A stretch of DNA of 50,811 nucleotides from Syntrophomonadaceae bacterium (GTDB taxonomy: Bacteria > Bacillota > Ch66 > Ch109), in NCBI GenBank assembly GCA_012519455.1, contig JAAYQE010000116.1:1-50811 (forward strand), in the 5' to 3' direction. Shown here one piece after another: positions 16,334 to 24,601 of the stretch (positions are counted from its first letter, which is position 1; the number at the start of each line of letters is the position of its first letter). A program made the position numbers and the translations under genes. The notes beneath the pieces were generated by a model. That model did not search any database and was not told where the DNA came from. It was given only the letters and a program-made list of their open reading frames with translations.

Positions 16334-17458
16334 ATGCGCGCTGTAGAGATAATTGAAATTACGGATAACTGTAAATCTTGTGACCACTGCAGTTCCATCT
16401 GTCCCACGGGAGCCATTACCGGGAAACTAGGCCAAAAACATGACATCAACCATCAAAAATGCATTAATTGTGGTCAATGTTTAATTAACTGCCCCTTTAA
16501 CGCCATTCAGGATCTAAATCAAATCAATAAAGTCAAACAAGCTCTGGATGATTCCCAAAAATATGTGGTCGTTCAAACTGCGCCTGCAGTTCGGGTAGCT
16601 CTAGGCGAAGAATTTGGACTTGCTCCGGGAACTAGTGTTAAAGGTAAAATGTTCGCGGCCTTACGAAAACTGGGATTTGATCAGGTTTATGATACTGAGT
16701 TTACAGCTGACTTGACGATTATGGAAGAGGGAACGGAATTAATCGAAAGGATTTTACGCCAAAAAGGGCCTCTGCCCCAGTTCACCTCCTGCTGCCCGGC
16801 CTGGATCAAGTATGCTGAAGATCGGTATCCCAAAATTCTACCGTATATTTCTTCAGCTAAATCGCCTCAACAAATGTTTGGGGCAGTTGCTAAAACGTAT
16901 GCGGCTCAAAAACTTAACGTTAAACCAGCCGATATGTACTCGGTTTCGGTAATGCCCTGCACCGCCAAAAAATATGAATGTGACCGGCCGGAAATGATCG
17001 CCAGCGGCTATCAAGATGTAGATGTAGTAATCACTACCCGTGAATTAGCCCAAATGATCAAAACTGCGGGGATTGATTTCCTGAATTTAGCCGAGGAAGA
17101 AGCCGACCGTTTGATTGGCAGCTCAACCGGGGCCGCTACGATCTTTGGGGCCACCGGTGGGGTAATGGAAGCAGCCTTAAGAACGGCTTATGAACTACTA
17201 AGCGGTGAAACTCTAGGTAAAGTTGATTTTCATACCGTTCGGGGACTTAAACCGGTACGCGAAGCCACGGTGAATATCCCCATTAAGGAACTGGGGCAAA
17301 CGGTCCCCGTAAATGTAGGTATCGTCACCGGTTTAAAACACGTTGATTCTGTAATCGTAGACGTTTTAGCGGGGCGAAGTAAATACCATTTTATTGAAGT
17401 TATGAACTGTCCTGGTGGATGTGTTAACGGCGGCGGCCAGCCCATTCGCCACGACTAA
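16334..17458 (+). CDS. hydA: Exported [FeFe] hydrogenase, large (catalytic) subunit
   Basis: Catalytic subunit of a membrane-associated [FeFe] hydrogenase. Two [4Fe-4S] ferredoxin motifs lie at Cys13/16/19/23 and Cys43/46/49/53. The H-cluster motifs follow: TSCCPAW (151-157), MPCTAKKYECDRPE, and EVMNCPGGCVNGGGQP near the C-terminus. The common MACPGGC reads MNCPGGC here. At 374 residues it matches the short periplasmic type of Desulfovibrio, where the small subunit is separate. It has no signal peptide, so it should travel through the Tat system with the subunit encoded next. ATG at 16334 is the only usable start; the GGGGAGGG site lies somewhat far upstream. The operon is preceded by a Moco-type riboswitch and terminator. 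Confidence 0.95.
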   Translation: MRAVEIIEITDNCKSCDHCSSICPTGAITGKLGQKHDINHQKCINCGQCLINCPFNAIQDLNQINKVKQALDDSQKYVVVQTAPAVRVALGEEFGLAPGTSVKGKMFAALRKLGFDQVYDTEFTADLTIMEEGTELIERILRQKGPLPQFTSCCPAWIKYAEDRYPKILPYISSAKSPQQMFGAVAKTYAAQKLNVKPADMYSVSVMPCTAKKYECDRPEMIASGYQDVDVVITTRELAQMIKTAGIDFLNLAEEEADRLIGSSTGAATIFGATGGVMEAALRTAYELLSGETLGKVDFHTVRGLKPVREATVNIPIKELGQTVPVNVGIVTGLKHVDSVIVDVLAGRSKYHFIEVMNCPGGCVNGGGQPIRHD

Positions 17459-17480
17459 TAATACAAAAGGGGGGAAACTT

Positions 17481-17840
17481 ATGAATACTTTTCAGGAAAA
17501 AACTAATTTAACTCGAAGGCAGTTTCTCCGCGGATCAGGAGTATTGGCGGCTACAGCTATTCTGGGGGGAATATTGGCTAAATTCGGCTTTAACGTACAG
17601 GCCCGTAGCCAGGAGTATATTGCCCAAAGAGCAAATGGCTTGTATTCTCTGGATGAACGCATGACGTTAAGAAAATCACACGAAAATCCGGAAATTTTGC
17701 AAATTTACAAAGAATTCTTATCGCCCGGCGGGGTTACGCCCCTGAGCGAAAAGGCACATCACTTGCTCCATACTAAGTACGGCGATGAAATTCCTGAACT
17801 AATTGCCGAATTAAAGCAGCATTCCCATCAAGCGGCCTGA
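17481..17840 (+). CDS. hydB: Exported [FeFe] hydrogenase, small subunit with Tat signal
   Basis: A 119-residue protein. The N-terminus carries a twin-arginine signal (TRRQFLRGSG followed by a hydrophobic stretch to about residue 45). The rest matches the iron-hydrogenase small-subunit domain (LRKSHENPEILQIYKEFL, HHLLHTKY). That domain also appears fused at the C-terminus of the soluble HydA at 22824, with LRKSHENPEVKQLY and HQLLHTHY. It should guide folded HydA across the membrane. The open frame begins at 17415 inside hydA, but ATG at 17481 with GGGGG upstream is the natural start. It lies 22 bases after hydA. Confidence 0.93.
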   Translation: MNTFQEKTNLTRRQFLRGSGVLAATAILGGILAKFGFNVQARSQEYIAQRANGLYSLDERMTLRKSHENPEILQIYKEFLSPGGVTPLSEKAHHLLHTKYGDEIPELIAELKQHSHQAA

Positions 17841-17860
17841 TAAGTAAGGAGGGATAGATC

Positions 17861-18529
17861 ATGAGTCAGGTTAAAGGTAAAGTATTAAAACACGCCGGAC
17901 AAACTAGATTAATGCACTGGATTCACTTGATTTGTTTTGTTATTTTAGGTATAACTGGACTAGGATTCTATTTTAAAATAATCACTATCGACTATATTTT
18001 CGGAGGCATTGGCAATGCCTCGGTCGTACACCGCTGGCTAGGCGTAGTATTTACCGTAGGCCCATTGCTCTATATTTTAACTAATTTCGGTCGTTTTTCT
18101 CGCTTTATTGATACTATTTCAACCTTCACCAAAGACGATTTTAAATGGTTAAAAACTATGGGAGGCTATATTCCAGGCCTTAAAGGAGAGGTTCCGCCCC
18201 AGGACAAATACAATGCCGGACAAAAACTGTTAGGCTGGCTAGTAATTATTTGCTGCTTCCTATTTTTTGTTACCGGATTTCCTATGTGGTTATGGCGTCA
18301 TGCAATGCCTCCCCAATTACTTGGTTTATGTTATGATATTCATTTTTGGGATGCAGTTATTGCCATTCTAGCCGTAGCTGGTCATTTCTTCCTGGCCGCG
18401 ATCCATCCTAAGTCTCGGGTAGAATTTGCCAGCATGATGACCAATGGTTATGTGGAGGCAGCTGTTAGTGCCCACCATAATGAAAAATGGTTCGCCACTT
18501 TGCAAAACGATTCCGAACTTAAAGCCTAG
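17861..18529 (+). CDS. Cytochrome b subunit (FdnI/HyaC-like) of the exported [FeFe] hydrogenase
   Basis: A 222-residue membrane protein with four hydrophobic helices. Likely heme-binding histidines occur in RLMHWIHLICF, VVHRWLG and the last helices (DIHFWDAV, AGHFFLAAIHPKS). It resembles the di-heme gamma subunits of formate dehydrogenase-N and [NiFe] hydrogenases. It should pass electrons between the exported hydrogenase and menaquinone. ATG at 17861 with AAGGAGG upstream, 20 bases after the small subunit. A formate dehydrogenase gamma subunit is the main alternative name, but no formate dehydrogenase gene is in the window. Confidence 0.9.
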   Translation: MSQVKGKVLKHAGQTRLMHWIHLICFVILGITGLGFYFKIITIDYIFGGIGNASVVHRWLGVVFTVGPLLYILTNFGRFSRFIDTISTFTKDDFKWLKTMGGYIPGLKGEVPPQDKYNAGQKLLGWLVIICCFLFFVTGFPMWLWRHAMPPQLLGLCYDIHFWDAVIAILAVAGHFFLAAIHPKSRVEFASMMTNGYVEAAVSAHHNEKWFATLQNDSELKA

Positions 18530-18682
18530 ATGGTCGGAAACCCGCCCGAGTTTAGGTAGGTTTTTCATGCTACTGAGGGAAAGGAATTATCTGCTCCCGA
18601 AGGCACGATTAAATAGATCCTGAAAACAAGGACTTTCTGCGTTAAAGGGGGAATAGATTTATGCTATATCTTTTAGTAACTT

Positions 18683-18715
18683 AAGGCTTATCCAAGGTTA
18701 AGATGGATAGGCCTT
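18683..18715 (+). terminator. Hairpin between the hydrogenase and maturase genes (terminator or attenuator)
   Basis: AAGGCTTATCC pairs with GGATAGGCCTT, eleven pairs with one G-U, followed by CTTATTTCC. An eight-codon reading frame (ATG at 18661, MLYLLVT) with an AAAGGGGG site ends in the hairpin's 5' arm. The preceding stretch 18565-18650 has two more small hairpins. This may end the hydrogenase transcript or tune read-through into hydE-hydG-hydF. Confidence 0.5.
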
Positions 18716-18741
18716 CTTATTTCCTTTAAGGGGGTATTAGA

Positions 18742-18990
18742 GTGAAAGAAAACCGACTGGGAGTGGTAGGAATTGTGATTGAGAATCGCGAAACGGTCTC
18801 TTTAGTCAATCAAATTCTTAGCCATCACGCTTCGATCATAATCGGTCGCTTAGGCCTCCCTTACCGGGAGCGCGAAGTAGCGGTAATCGCCCTAATTGTA
18901 GATGGTTCCACTGATGATATCGGTTCCCTGACCGGACAACTAGGAAAAATAAACGGAGTACAGGTAAAAAGCGCCCTGACTTCCCGATGA
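18742..18990 (+). CDS. TM1266-type iron-only hydrogenase system regulator
   Basis: An 82-residue ACT/NikR-C-like domain protein with no DNA-binding domain. It matches the family found beside [FeFe] hydrogenase maturases (TM1266 in Thermotoga): RLGVVGIVIENRE, IIIGRLGLPYRERE and IALIVDGS. It is annotated as a putative regulator by association; a biochemical role is not established to my knowledge. GTG start at 18742 after AAGGGGG. Its stop overlaps the hydE start in ATGA, so the two are translationally coupled. Confidence 0.85.
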   Translation: MKENRLGVVGIVIENRETVSLVNQILSHHASIIIGRLGLPYREREVAVIALIVDGSTDDIGSLTGQLGKINGVQVKSALTSR

Positions 18991-20036
18991 TTAAAATGAC
19001 CCTAAGCGAAACGATTAAATCTAATTACCAAAAAAACCTGGGTTTTTCCCCAGATCAATTACGGGAACTGTTAAGCTCCCCGGACCTACCGGTGCTAGAA
19101 GTTTTGCAAAATATGGCTAATCAGGTCCGACAAATACAGATGGGTAAAGCAGTTCATTTGCGGGGAATTATTGAGTTTTCGAATTACTGCTCCCGCAATT
19201 GCGCTTACTGCGGCCTAAACCGCTATAATACGGCCTTGCACCGCTATCGCATGTCCCCGGAAAACATTATTATAGCCGCCCATCACGCTGCTAGCTTAGG
19301 TCTGCGTACGGTAGTACTGCAGTCAGGGGAAGATGCCTTTTATACGGGGGAAATACTGGCCATGATAATCAAAGAGATCAAAAAAACCGGCGTAGCCCTT
19401 ACTTTAAGTGTAGGCGAACGACCGTTTCAAGATCTGCAATTATGGCGAGAAGCCGGGGCGGACCGCTACCTACTCAAGTTCGAAACGTCAGACCCGGATC
19501 TCTACGCCCGGTTGCATCCGGGCCATCAGCTGGCTGACCGCTTAACGTGCCTCCAGCACCTAAAAGAATTAGGTTACCAGGTAGGGTCGGGGAATATCGT
19601 AGGTTTACCGGGACAAACCGTGGACATCCTGGTAAACGATCTGCTGCTTATGCAATCCTTACCCCTGGCTATGGCCGGGGTCGGACCTTTTATCCCGCAT
19701 AGCGATACGGCTTTAGGTCCTTTTCCACCTGGAAACGTTCCCCTAACCCTGAAACTTTTGGCCCTAACCCGTCTTTTGTTACCTCGGGTGCATTTACCAG
19801 CCACTACAGCCTTAAGCAGCCTGCAGGCTGAGGGTAAAATATTAGGTTTAAACGGGGGAGCCAATGTTCTAATGCTTAACCTCACGCCGGTTGCTTATCG
19901 GTCTTTATACGAAATCTATCCCCAAAAAAGCGAGGTTAGTGAAGCGCCAGAACAACTAGTTCTGGATACCCACCGTTTAATTAAAGAAATAGGTCGAGAA
20001 GTTGCCACCGATCCGGGACACGGACGGCTTTCGTAA
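18987..20036 (+). CDS. hydE: [FeFe] hydrogenase maturase HydE (radical SAM)
   Basis: HydE is a radical-SAM enzyme that helps build the dithiolate-bridged diiron part of the H-cluster. The SAM cluster motif CSRNCAYC holds Cys68, Cys72 and Cys75. The family's RGIIEFSNYC lead-in, VVLQSGED and VGPFIPHSDTALG follow. The 349-residue length is normal. It overlaps the TM1266-type gene by four bases and is followed by hydG 76 bases later. It serves both the exported and the soluble [FeFe] hydrogenases here, as no second set is visible. Confidence 0.95.
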   Translation: MIKMTLSETIKSNYQKNLGFSPDQLRELLSSPDLPVLEVLQNMANQVRQIQMGKAVHLRGIIEFSNYCSRNCAYCGLNRYNTALHRYRMSPENIIIAAHHAASLGLRTVVLQSGEDAFYTGEILAMIIKEIKKTGVALTLSVGERPFQDLQLWREAGADRYLLKFETSDPDLYARLHPGHQLADRLTCLQHLKELGYQVGSGNIVGLPGQTVDILVNDLLLMQSLPLAMAGVGPFIPHSDTALGPFPPGNVPLTLKLLALTRLLLPRVHLPATTALSSLQAEGKILGLNGGANVLMLNLTPVAYRSLYEIYPQKSEVSEAPEQLVLDTHRLIKEIGREVATDPGHGRLS

Positions 20037-20112
20037 AACCACAACGATAGATATTGCCCTTGGTAAGTAAAAAATACGTAATCTAAAATAAATATCCAAG
20101 GAGGTTCACCCC

Positions 20113-21513
20113 TTGAATCCAATAAATTTTATCGATGAGCCCAATATTTGGTCTCTACTGGAAAATAATCAGGCGCTTCCCGCCAAACAAATCGAAGAGA
20201 TCATTGCTAAAGCCCGCGAGGCCCGTGGTCTGGAACCTTGGGAAGTGGCGGCCTTAATTCAGACGCAAGATGAAAAACTCTTACAACAAATGTTTGCCGT
20301 TGCCCGCGAGATAAAAGAAAAAATCTACGGGAAACGAATGGTTTTCTTTGCCCCGCTTTATATCAGCAATTATTGTATTAACGACTGTGTCTATTGTGGT
20401 TATCATAGTTCCAATAAAAATATGCAGCGCCGTAAATTAACCATGGAGGAAATCACCGAAGAAGTCCGTGCCCTGGAAGAAATGGGTCATAAACGTATCG
20501 CCCTAGAGGCCGGGGAGGACCCGCGGCAGTGTCCGATTGATTATGTAGTTGAAGCTATGCAAACGATCTATCAAGTGCATGAAAAACAAGGTGATATCCG
20601 GCGTATTAACGTTAATATTGCGGCAACTACCGTTGAGGATTATCAAAAGCTCAAGGCCGCGGGTATTGGGACCTACATCCTTTTTCAAGAAACTTACCAT
20701 CGTGAGACCTATGAGAAAATGCATCCGCGAGGACCTAAATCCGATTACCTCTGGCACCTTACAGCTATGGACCGTGCCATACAAGGGGGGATTGATGACG
20801 TAGGTATTGGGGTTTTATTTGGCTTGTACGACTATCGTTTTGAAGTTCTAGCCTTAATTATGCACGCCCGATATTTAGAGGCAAATTTTGGGGTGGGCCC
20901 GCATACCATATCTTTCCCGCGTTTACGACCGGCTGAAAGCGTCAGCCTCGATAATTTCCCTTTCCTGGTTTCCGATGCGTCTTTCAAAAAAATTATTGCT
21001 GTATTACGCTTGGCCGTTCCTTATACCGGAATGATCCTTTCTACCCGAGAGCGCCCTGGTTACCGCGATGAATTATTTAATCTGGGCATCAGCCAGATCA
21101 GTGCCGGTTCTTGTACCGGGGTAGGCGGTTATCAAGCGGAGCTTCAAGAAAAGCAAGCGGCTCAAACCGCTCAATTTATCGTTGAGGACCAACGTTCCCC
21201 GGAAGAACTAATCCGCAACCTATGTGACAGCGGTTATATTCCTAGCTATTGTACGGCCTGCTACCGAAGTGGGCGTACCGGAGACCGTTTTATGACCTTG
21301 GCCCGTTCCGGACAAATCGGTAACGTCTGTCAACCGAATGCGATTCTAACTTTTAAGGAATACTTAATGGACTATGCCACCCCGGAACTCAAAGCCATAG
21401 GCGAAAAAACCATTAACGAACACCTGAAGCTAATCCAAAGCGAAACTATACGCCAAAAAACTATGGAGCGTCTGAAGCAAATTGAAGCCGGGGTTCGTGA
21501 TTTATATTTCTAG
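20113..21513 (+). CDS. hydG: [FeFe] hydrogenase maturase HydG (tyrosine lyase)
   Basis: HydG cleaves tyrosine and produces the Fe(CO)2(CN) precursor for the H-cluster. The radical-SAM motif CINDCVYC contains Cys88, Cys92 and Cys95. Near the C-terminus CTACYRSGRTGDRFM and GNVCQPNAILTF supply the CX2C...C ligands of the auxiliary cluster. At 466 residues it is full length. Start is TTG at 20113, after a strong AAGGAGG nine bases upstream. The order hydE-hydG-hydF is compact and on one strand. Confidence 0.96.
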   Translation: MNPINFIDEPNIWSLLENNQALPAKQIEEIIAKAREARGLEPWEVAALIQTQDEKLLQQMFAVAREIKEKIYGKRMVFFAPLYISNYCINDCVYCGYHSSNKNMQRRKLTMEEITEEVRALEEMGHKRIALEAGEDPRQCPIDYVVEAMQTIYQVHEKQGDIRRINVNIAATTVEDYQKLKAAGIGTYILFQETYHRETYEKMHPRGPKSDYLWHLTAMDRAIQGGIDDVGIGVLFGLYDYRFEVLALIMHARYLEANFGVGPHTISFPRLRPAESVSLDNFPFLVSDASFKKIIAVLRLAVPYTGMILSTRERPGYRDELFNLGISQISAGSCTGVGGYQAELQEKQAAQTAQFIVEDQRSPEELIRNLCDSGYIPSYCTACYRSGRTGDRFMTLARSGQIGNVCQPNAILTFKEYLMDYATPELKAIGEKTINEHLKLIQSETIRQKTMERLKQIEAGVRDLYF

Positions 21514-21533
21514 ATCATTACGAGGTGTAAAAA

Positions 21534-22754
21534 ATGCAAGCTACCCCTAAAGCTAACCGTCTTCACCTGGCAATCTTTGGCCGGCGTAACGTTGGTAAAT
21601 CCAGTTTAATTAACGCTCTAACCGGTCAAGAGGTGGCCTTAGTATCCGAAATTCCCGGCACGACTACGGATCCGGTGTTCAAAGCTATCGAAATACCCCC
21701 GCTCGGTCCCTGTATGCTTATTGATACCGCGGGTCTAGACGATACAAGTAAACTGGGAGCTTTGCGGATTAAAAAAACCCGAGAGGTGCTAGATCAAACC
21801 CATCTGGTACTTCTCGTTCTGGATAATGCTACGGAGAATCTGGAACTTGAACAGGAACTAAAAGCTGAAATTGCCGCCAGAAATATTCCCTTAATCGGAG
21901 TGCTAAACAAAATTGACCAAGGAACATCTACCCGCGAGGAAAAAGAAAAACAACTAGGATTACCCCTGATAGAGGTTAGTGCCCTCTATGGTCGCGGTAT
22001 CGATCAATTAAAAGAACAAATAATTCGTCAAGCACCGGCTGATTTTGAAGCGCCTACGATTGTCGGGGACTTAATTAAACCGGGCGATCTTTGCCTCTTA
22101 GTGGTACCTTTAGATCAGGCTGCCCCTCGGGGCCGCCTGATTCTCCCTCAAGTACAAACGATTCGGGATATTCTGGATCATCAAGCGGTGGCCATTATGG
22201 TCGGCGTAAACGAATTGCATCCCACCCTGGATCAGCTTAAAAACAATCCTCGCCTGGTGATCACTGATTCCCAGGTCTTTCCGGCCGTAGCCAAGGTTAC
22301 CCCCGATGTGGTTTGGCTAACTTCGTTCTCGATTTTATTTGCTCGCTTCAAAGGCGATCTAGTAGAACTGGTTAAAGGTGCCCGGGGCATTAAAAAACTA
22401 AAACCCGGAGACCGGGTACTGATTGCCGTAGCCTGCACGCATCATCGCCAGGAAGATGATATCGGTCGAGTAAAAATTCCGCGCTTTTTAGAACAATATA
22501 TTGGGGGTACCCTTAATTTTCAATGGAGTAGCGGTGCTGACTATCCCGCCAATTTAGAGGATTTCCAGTTAATCGTACATTGTGGGGCTTGCATGCTTAA
22601 CCGACGGCAAATGCAACAACGTCTCCAACAAGTGCGTGAAAAAGGAATCCCCATCGTTAATTATGGGGTATTGCTAGCCTACGTGCATGGAATATTAGAA
22701 CGTACCCTGCAGCCCTTTCCGCAGGCCCTTGCAGTTTTATTATCCGCAAACTAA
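21534..22754 (+). CDS. hydF: [FeFe] hydrogenase maturation GTPase HydF
   Basis: HydF is the scaffold that carries the diiron precursor to HydA. The N-terminal GTPase has the P-loop GRRNVGKSS, PGTTTDP, LIDTAGLDD and LNKID. The C-terminal domain has the Fe-S ligands in CTHHRQEDD and IVHCGACMLNRRQM. The length of 406 residues is typical. ATG at 21534 is preceded by GAGGTG. It is last in the plus-strand unit, which converges on hydA of the soluble enzyme across a bidirectional terminator. Confidence 0.96.
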   Translation: MQATPKANRLHLAIFGRRNVGKSSLINALTGQEVALVSEIPGTTTDPVFKAIEIPPLGPCMLIDTAGLDDTSKLGALRIKKTREVLDQTHLVLLVLDNATENLELEQELKAEIAARNIPLIGVLNKIDQGTSTREEKEKQLGLPLIEVSALYGRGIDQLKEQIIRQAPADFEAPTIVGDLIKPGDLCLLVVPLDQAAPRGRLILPQVQTIRDILDHQAVAIMVGVNELHPTLDQLKNNPRLVITDSQVFPAVAKVTPDVVWLTSFSILFARFKGDLVELVKGARGIKKLKPGDRVLIAVACTHHRQEDDIGRVKIPRFLEQYIGGTLNFQWSSGADYPANLEDFQLIVHCGACMLNRRQMQQRLQQVREKGIPIVNYGVLLAYVHGILERTLQPFPQALAVLLSAN

Positions 22755-22770
22755 CGGTGATTAATAAAAC

Positions 22771-22805
22771 AGCACCCGAGGAAGCTTTGGCCGCCCCGGG
22801 TGCTT
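22771..22805. terminator. Bidirectional intrinsic terminator between hydF and soluble hydA
   Basis: GCACCCG and CGGGTGC pair around a GC-rich loop, with TTAATTTT after it on the plus strand and TGTTTTATT on the minus strand. It serves both convergent units. Confidence 0.8.
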
Positions 22806-22823
22806 AATTTTCTCGTCTATGAT

Positions 22824-24548
22824 CTATTTAAGCTTTTTGCTCTTGGCCTGATAATGGGTATGCAACAACTGATGGGATTTATCCCCTAGCGGTTGACCTA
22901 AGAATTCTGTATACAGTTGCTTTACTTCCGGATTTTCGTGTGATTTACGTAAAGCCAGAGCAACGTCTTCCTGGTAAATAGCCTCTATACGGATGGCCCG
23001 CTGCGCATTATCGGTTTGCCGCGGCTGACCGCCGCCCCCAATACATCCCCCGGGACAAGCCATTATCTCGACAAAATGATAATCTGCTTCCCCAGCTCGA
23101 ATCCGCTCCATTAATTGACGGGCATTTCCCAGTCCATGAGCAATAGCTACTTTTACCTGCGTACCGGCTAAATCAACTTCGGCTTCCTTAATCCCGGTCA
23201 TCCCGCGACAGACGGTAAAATCTAAGTTCGCCAGTTCGTTTCCGGTGACTACTTCATAAACCGTACGCAAAGCAGCTTCCATTACGCCTCCGGTGGCCCC
23301 AAAGATAACCCCGGCCCCAGTATAGGCGCCCATCCAGGGATCAAACTCAGAAGGCGGTACCTGTTTTAAGTCGATCCCAGCCATACGGAACAACTTACCT
23401 ATCTCTCGCGTGGTTAAGACTAAATCGACATCTTGATAACCGCTATCCTGCATCTCCGGCCGTGCCGCTTCGTACTTTTTAGCGGTACAGGGCATAATCG
23501 AAACCGAGTAGATCTGGGCCGGATCTACTCCAGCCTTTTGCGCCCAGTAGGTTTTTACTAAAGCCCCAAACATCTGCTGTGGCGATTTACAGGTGGAAAG
23601 ATTATCTAATAAATCAGGATAAAAAGTTTCAATAAAGTTAATCCACCCAGGACTACACGAGGTTAACATGGGCAAGGTTCCCCCGTTATTTAACCGTTCT
23701 AGCAGCTCATGTCCTTCCTCCATAATCGTTAAATCTGCCGTGAAATTAGTATGGAATACCCGATGAAAACCAAGTCGCCTTAAACCACCGACTAGAGTAA
23801 GCATATCTAGCTCACCGGTAGGCAAGCCTACTTCCTCGGCCAAAGCCACTCGCACAGCCGGAGCCATCTGGGTTACCACGATTTTACTCGGATCCGCTAA
23901 GGCGTCTAAAAGCTTATCTATTTCCTCCCGTTCCGCTAGCGCGCCAGTTGGACAGACCTGAGTACATTGACCACACATAACACAGGTACTTTCGTTGAGC
24001 TGCTGATAAAAAGCAGGTCCCACCGAAGTTTGGTAACCTCTCGCGCGCAGTCCCAGGGCATTAACGGTTTGCACTTCCTGACAAACCGTTAAACAACGCC
24101 GGCACAAAATACACTTATCTGGATCTAGCACCAGAGACGGTGTAGATTTATCCTGCGGCATGCCTTTAATTTCTCTTGCATAAGGGATCTCACGAATACC
24201 CAATTCTTGAGCCAGATCTTGTAGCTCACAGCACCCGTTACGCACACAATTCAAGCAGTCCTGAGGGTGCCGGGCTAGAATCAGCTCGACTACTGCTTTT
24301 CTAGCTTTGAATACCAACGGGGTTGAAGTACGTACAACCATCCCCTCGACTACCGTCTGAGAACAAGCGGCCTGGAGGCCCCGTGCTCCCTCTACCTCTA
24401 CCAAACAGACCCGGCAATTAGCTTTTACCGTTTGATCCGGGTGATAACAGAGGGTAGGAATCTTTAGGCCAACCGCTTGGGCTGCTTGCAGGATCGTGGA
24501 TCCTGACGGAACGCTGACCGATATATTATCAATGGTCAAGTTTACCAT
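22824..24548 (-). CDS. hydA: NADH-linked [FeFe] hydrogenase, catalytic subunit HydA
   Basis: A 574-residue modular hydrogenase subunit. In order: [2Fe-2S] domain (Cys34, 45, 48, 62), His-ligated cluster (His94, Cys98, 101, 107), two [4Fe-4S] motifs (Cys146-156 and Cys189-199), then the H-cluster domain with MPCTAKKYE and EIMACPGGCIGGGGQP. A small-subunit domain is fused at the C-terminus (LRKSHENPEVKQLY). The first H-cluster motif is TSCSPGW (297-302 region), so the second Cys of TSCCPxW is Ser; I recall this variant from HndD-type enzymes. With the two genes upstream it forms a cytoplasmic HydABC complex coupling NADH and H2. Confidence 0.95.
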   Translation of the reverse strand: MVNLTIDNISVSVPSGSTILQAAQAVGLKIPTLCYHPDQTVKANCRVCLVEVEGARGLQAACSQTVVEGMVVRTSTPLVFKARKAVVELILARHPQDCLNCVRNGCCELQDLAQELGIREIPYAREIKGMPQDKSTPSLVLDPDKCILCRRCLTVCQEVQTVNALGLRARGYQTSVGPAFYQQLNESTCVMCGQCTQVCPTGALAEREEIDKLLDALADPSKIVVTQMAPAVRVALAEEVGLPTGELDMLTLVGGLRRLGFHRVFHTNFTADLTIMEEGHELLERLNNGGTLPMLTSCSPGWINFIETFYPDLLDNLSTCKSPQQMFGALVKTYWAQKAGVDPAQIYSVSIMPCTAKKYEAARPEMQDSGYQDVDLVLTTREIGKLFRMAGIDLKQVPPSEFDPWMGAYTGAGVIFGATGGVMEAALRTVYEVVTGNELANLDFTVCRGMTGIKEAEVDLAGTQVKVAIAHGLGNARQLMERIRAGEADYHFVEIMACPGGCIGGGGQPRQTDNAQRAIRIEAIYQEDVALALRKSHENPEVKQLYTEFLGQPLGDKSHQLLHTHYQAKSKKLK

Positions 24549-24601
24549 TGAAGTTTCCTCCTTATTTGTAGGATTAATTTTTACCTCTTAACTACGAACC
24601 G

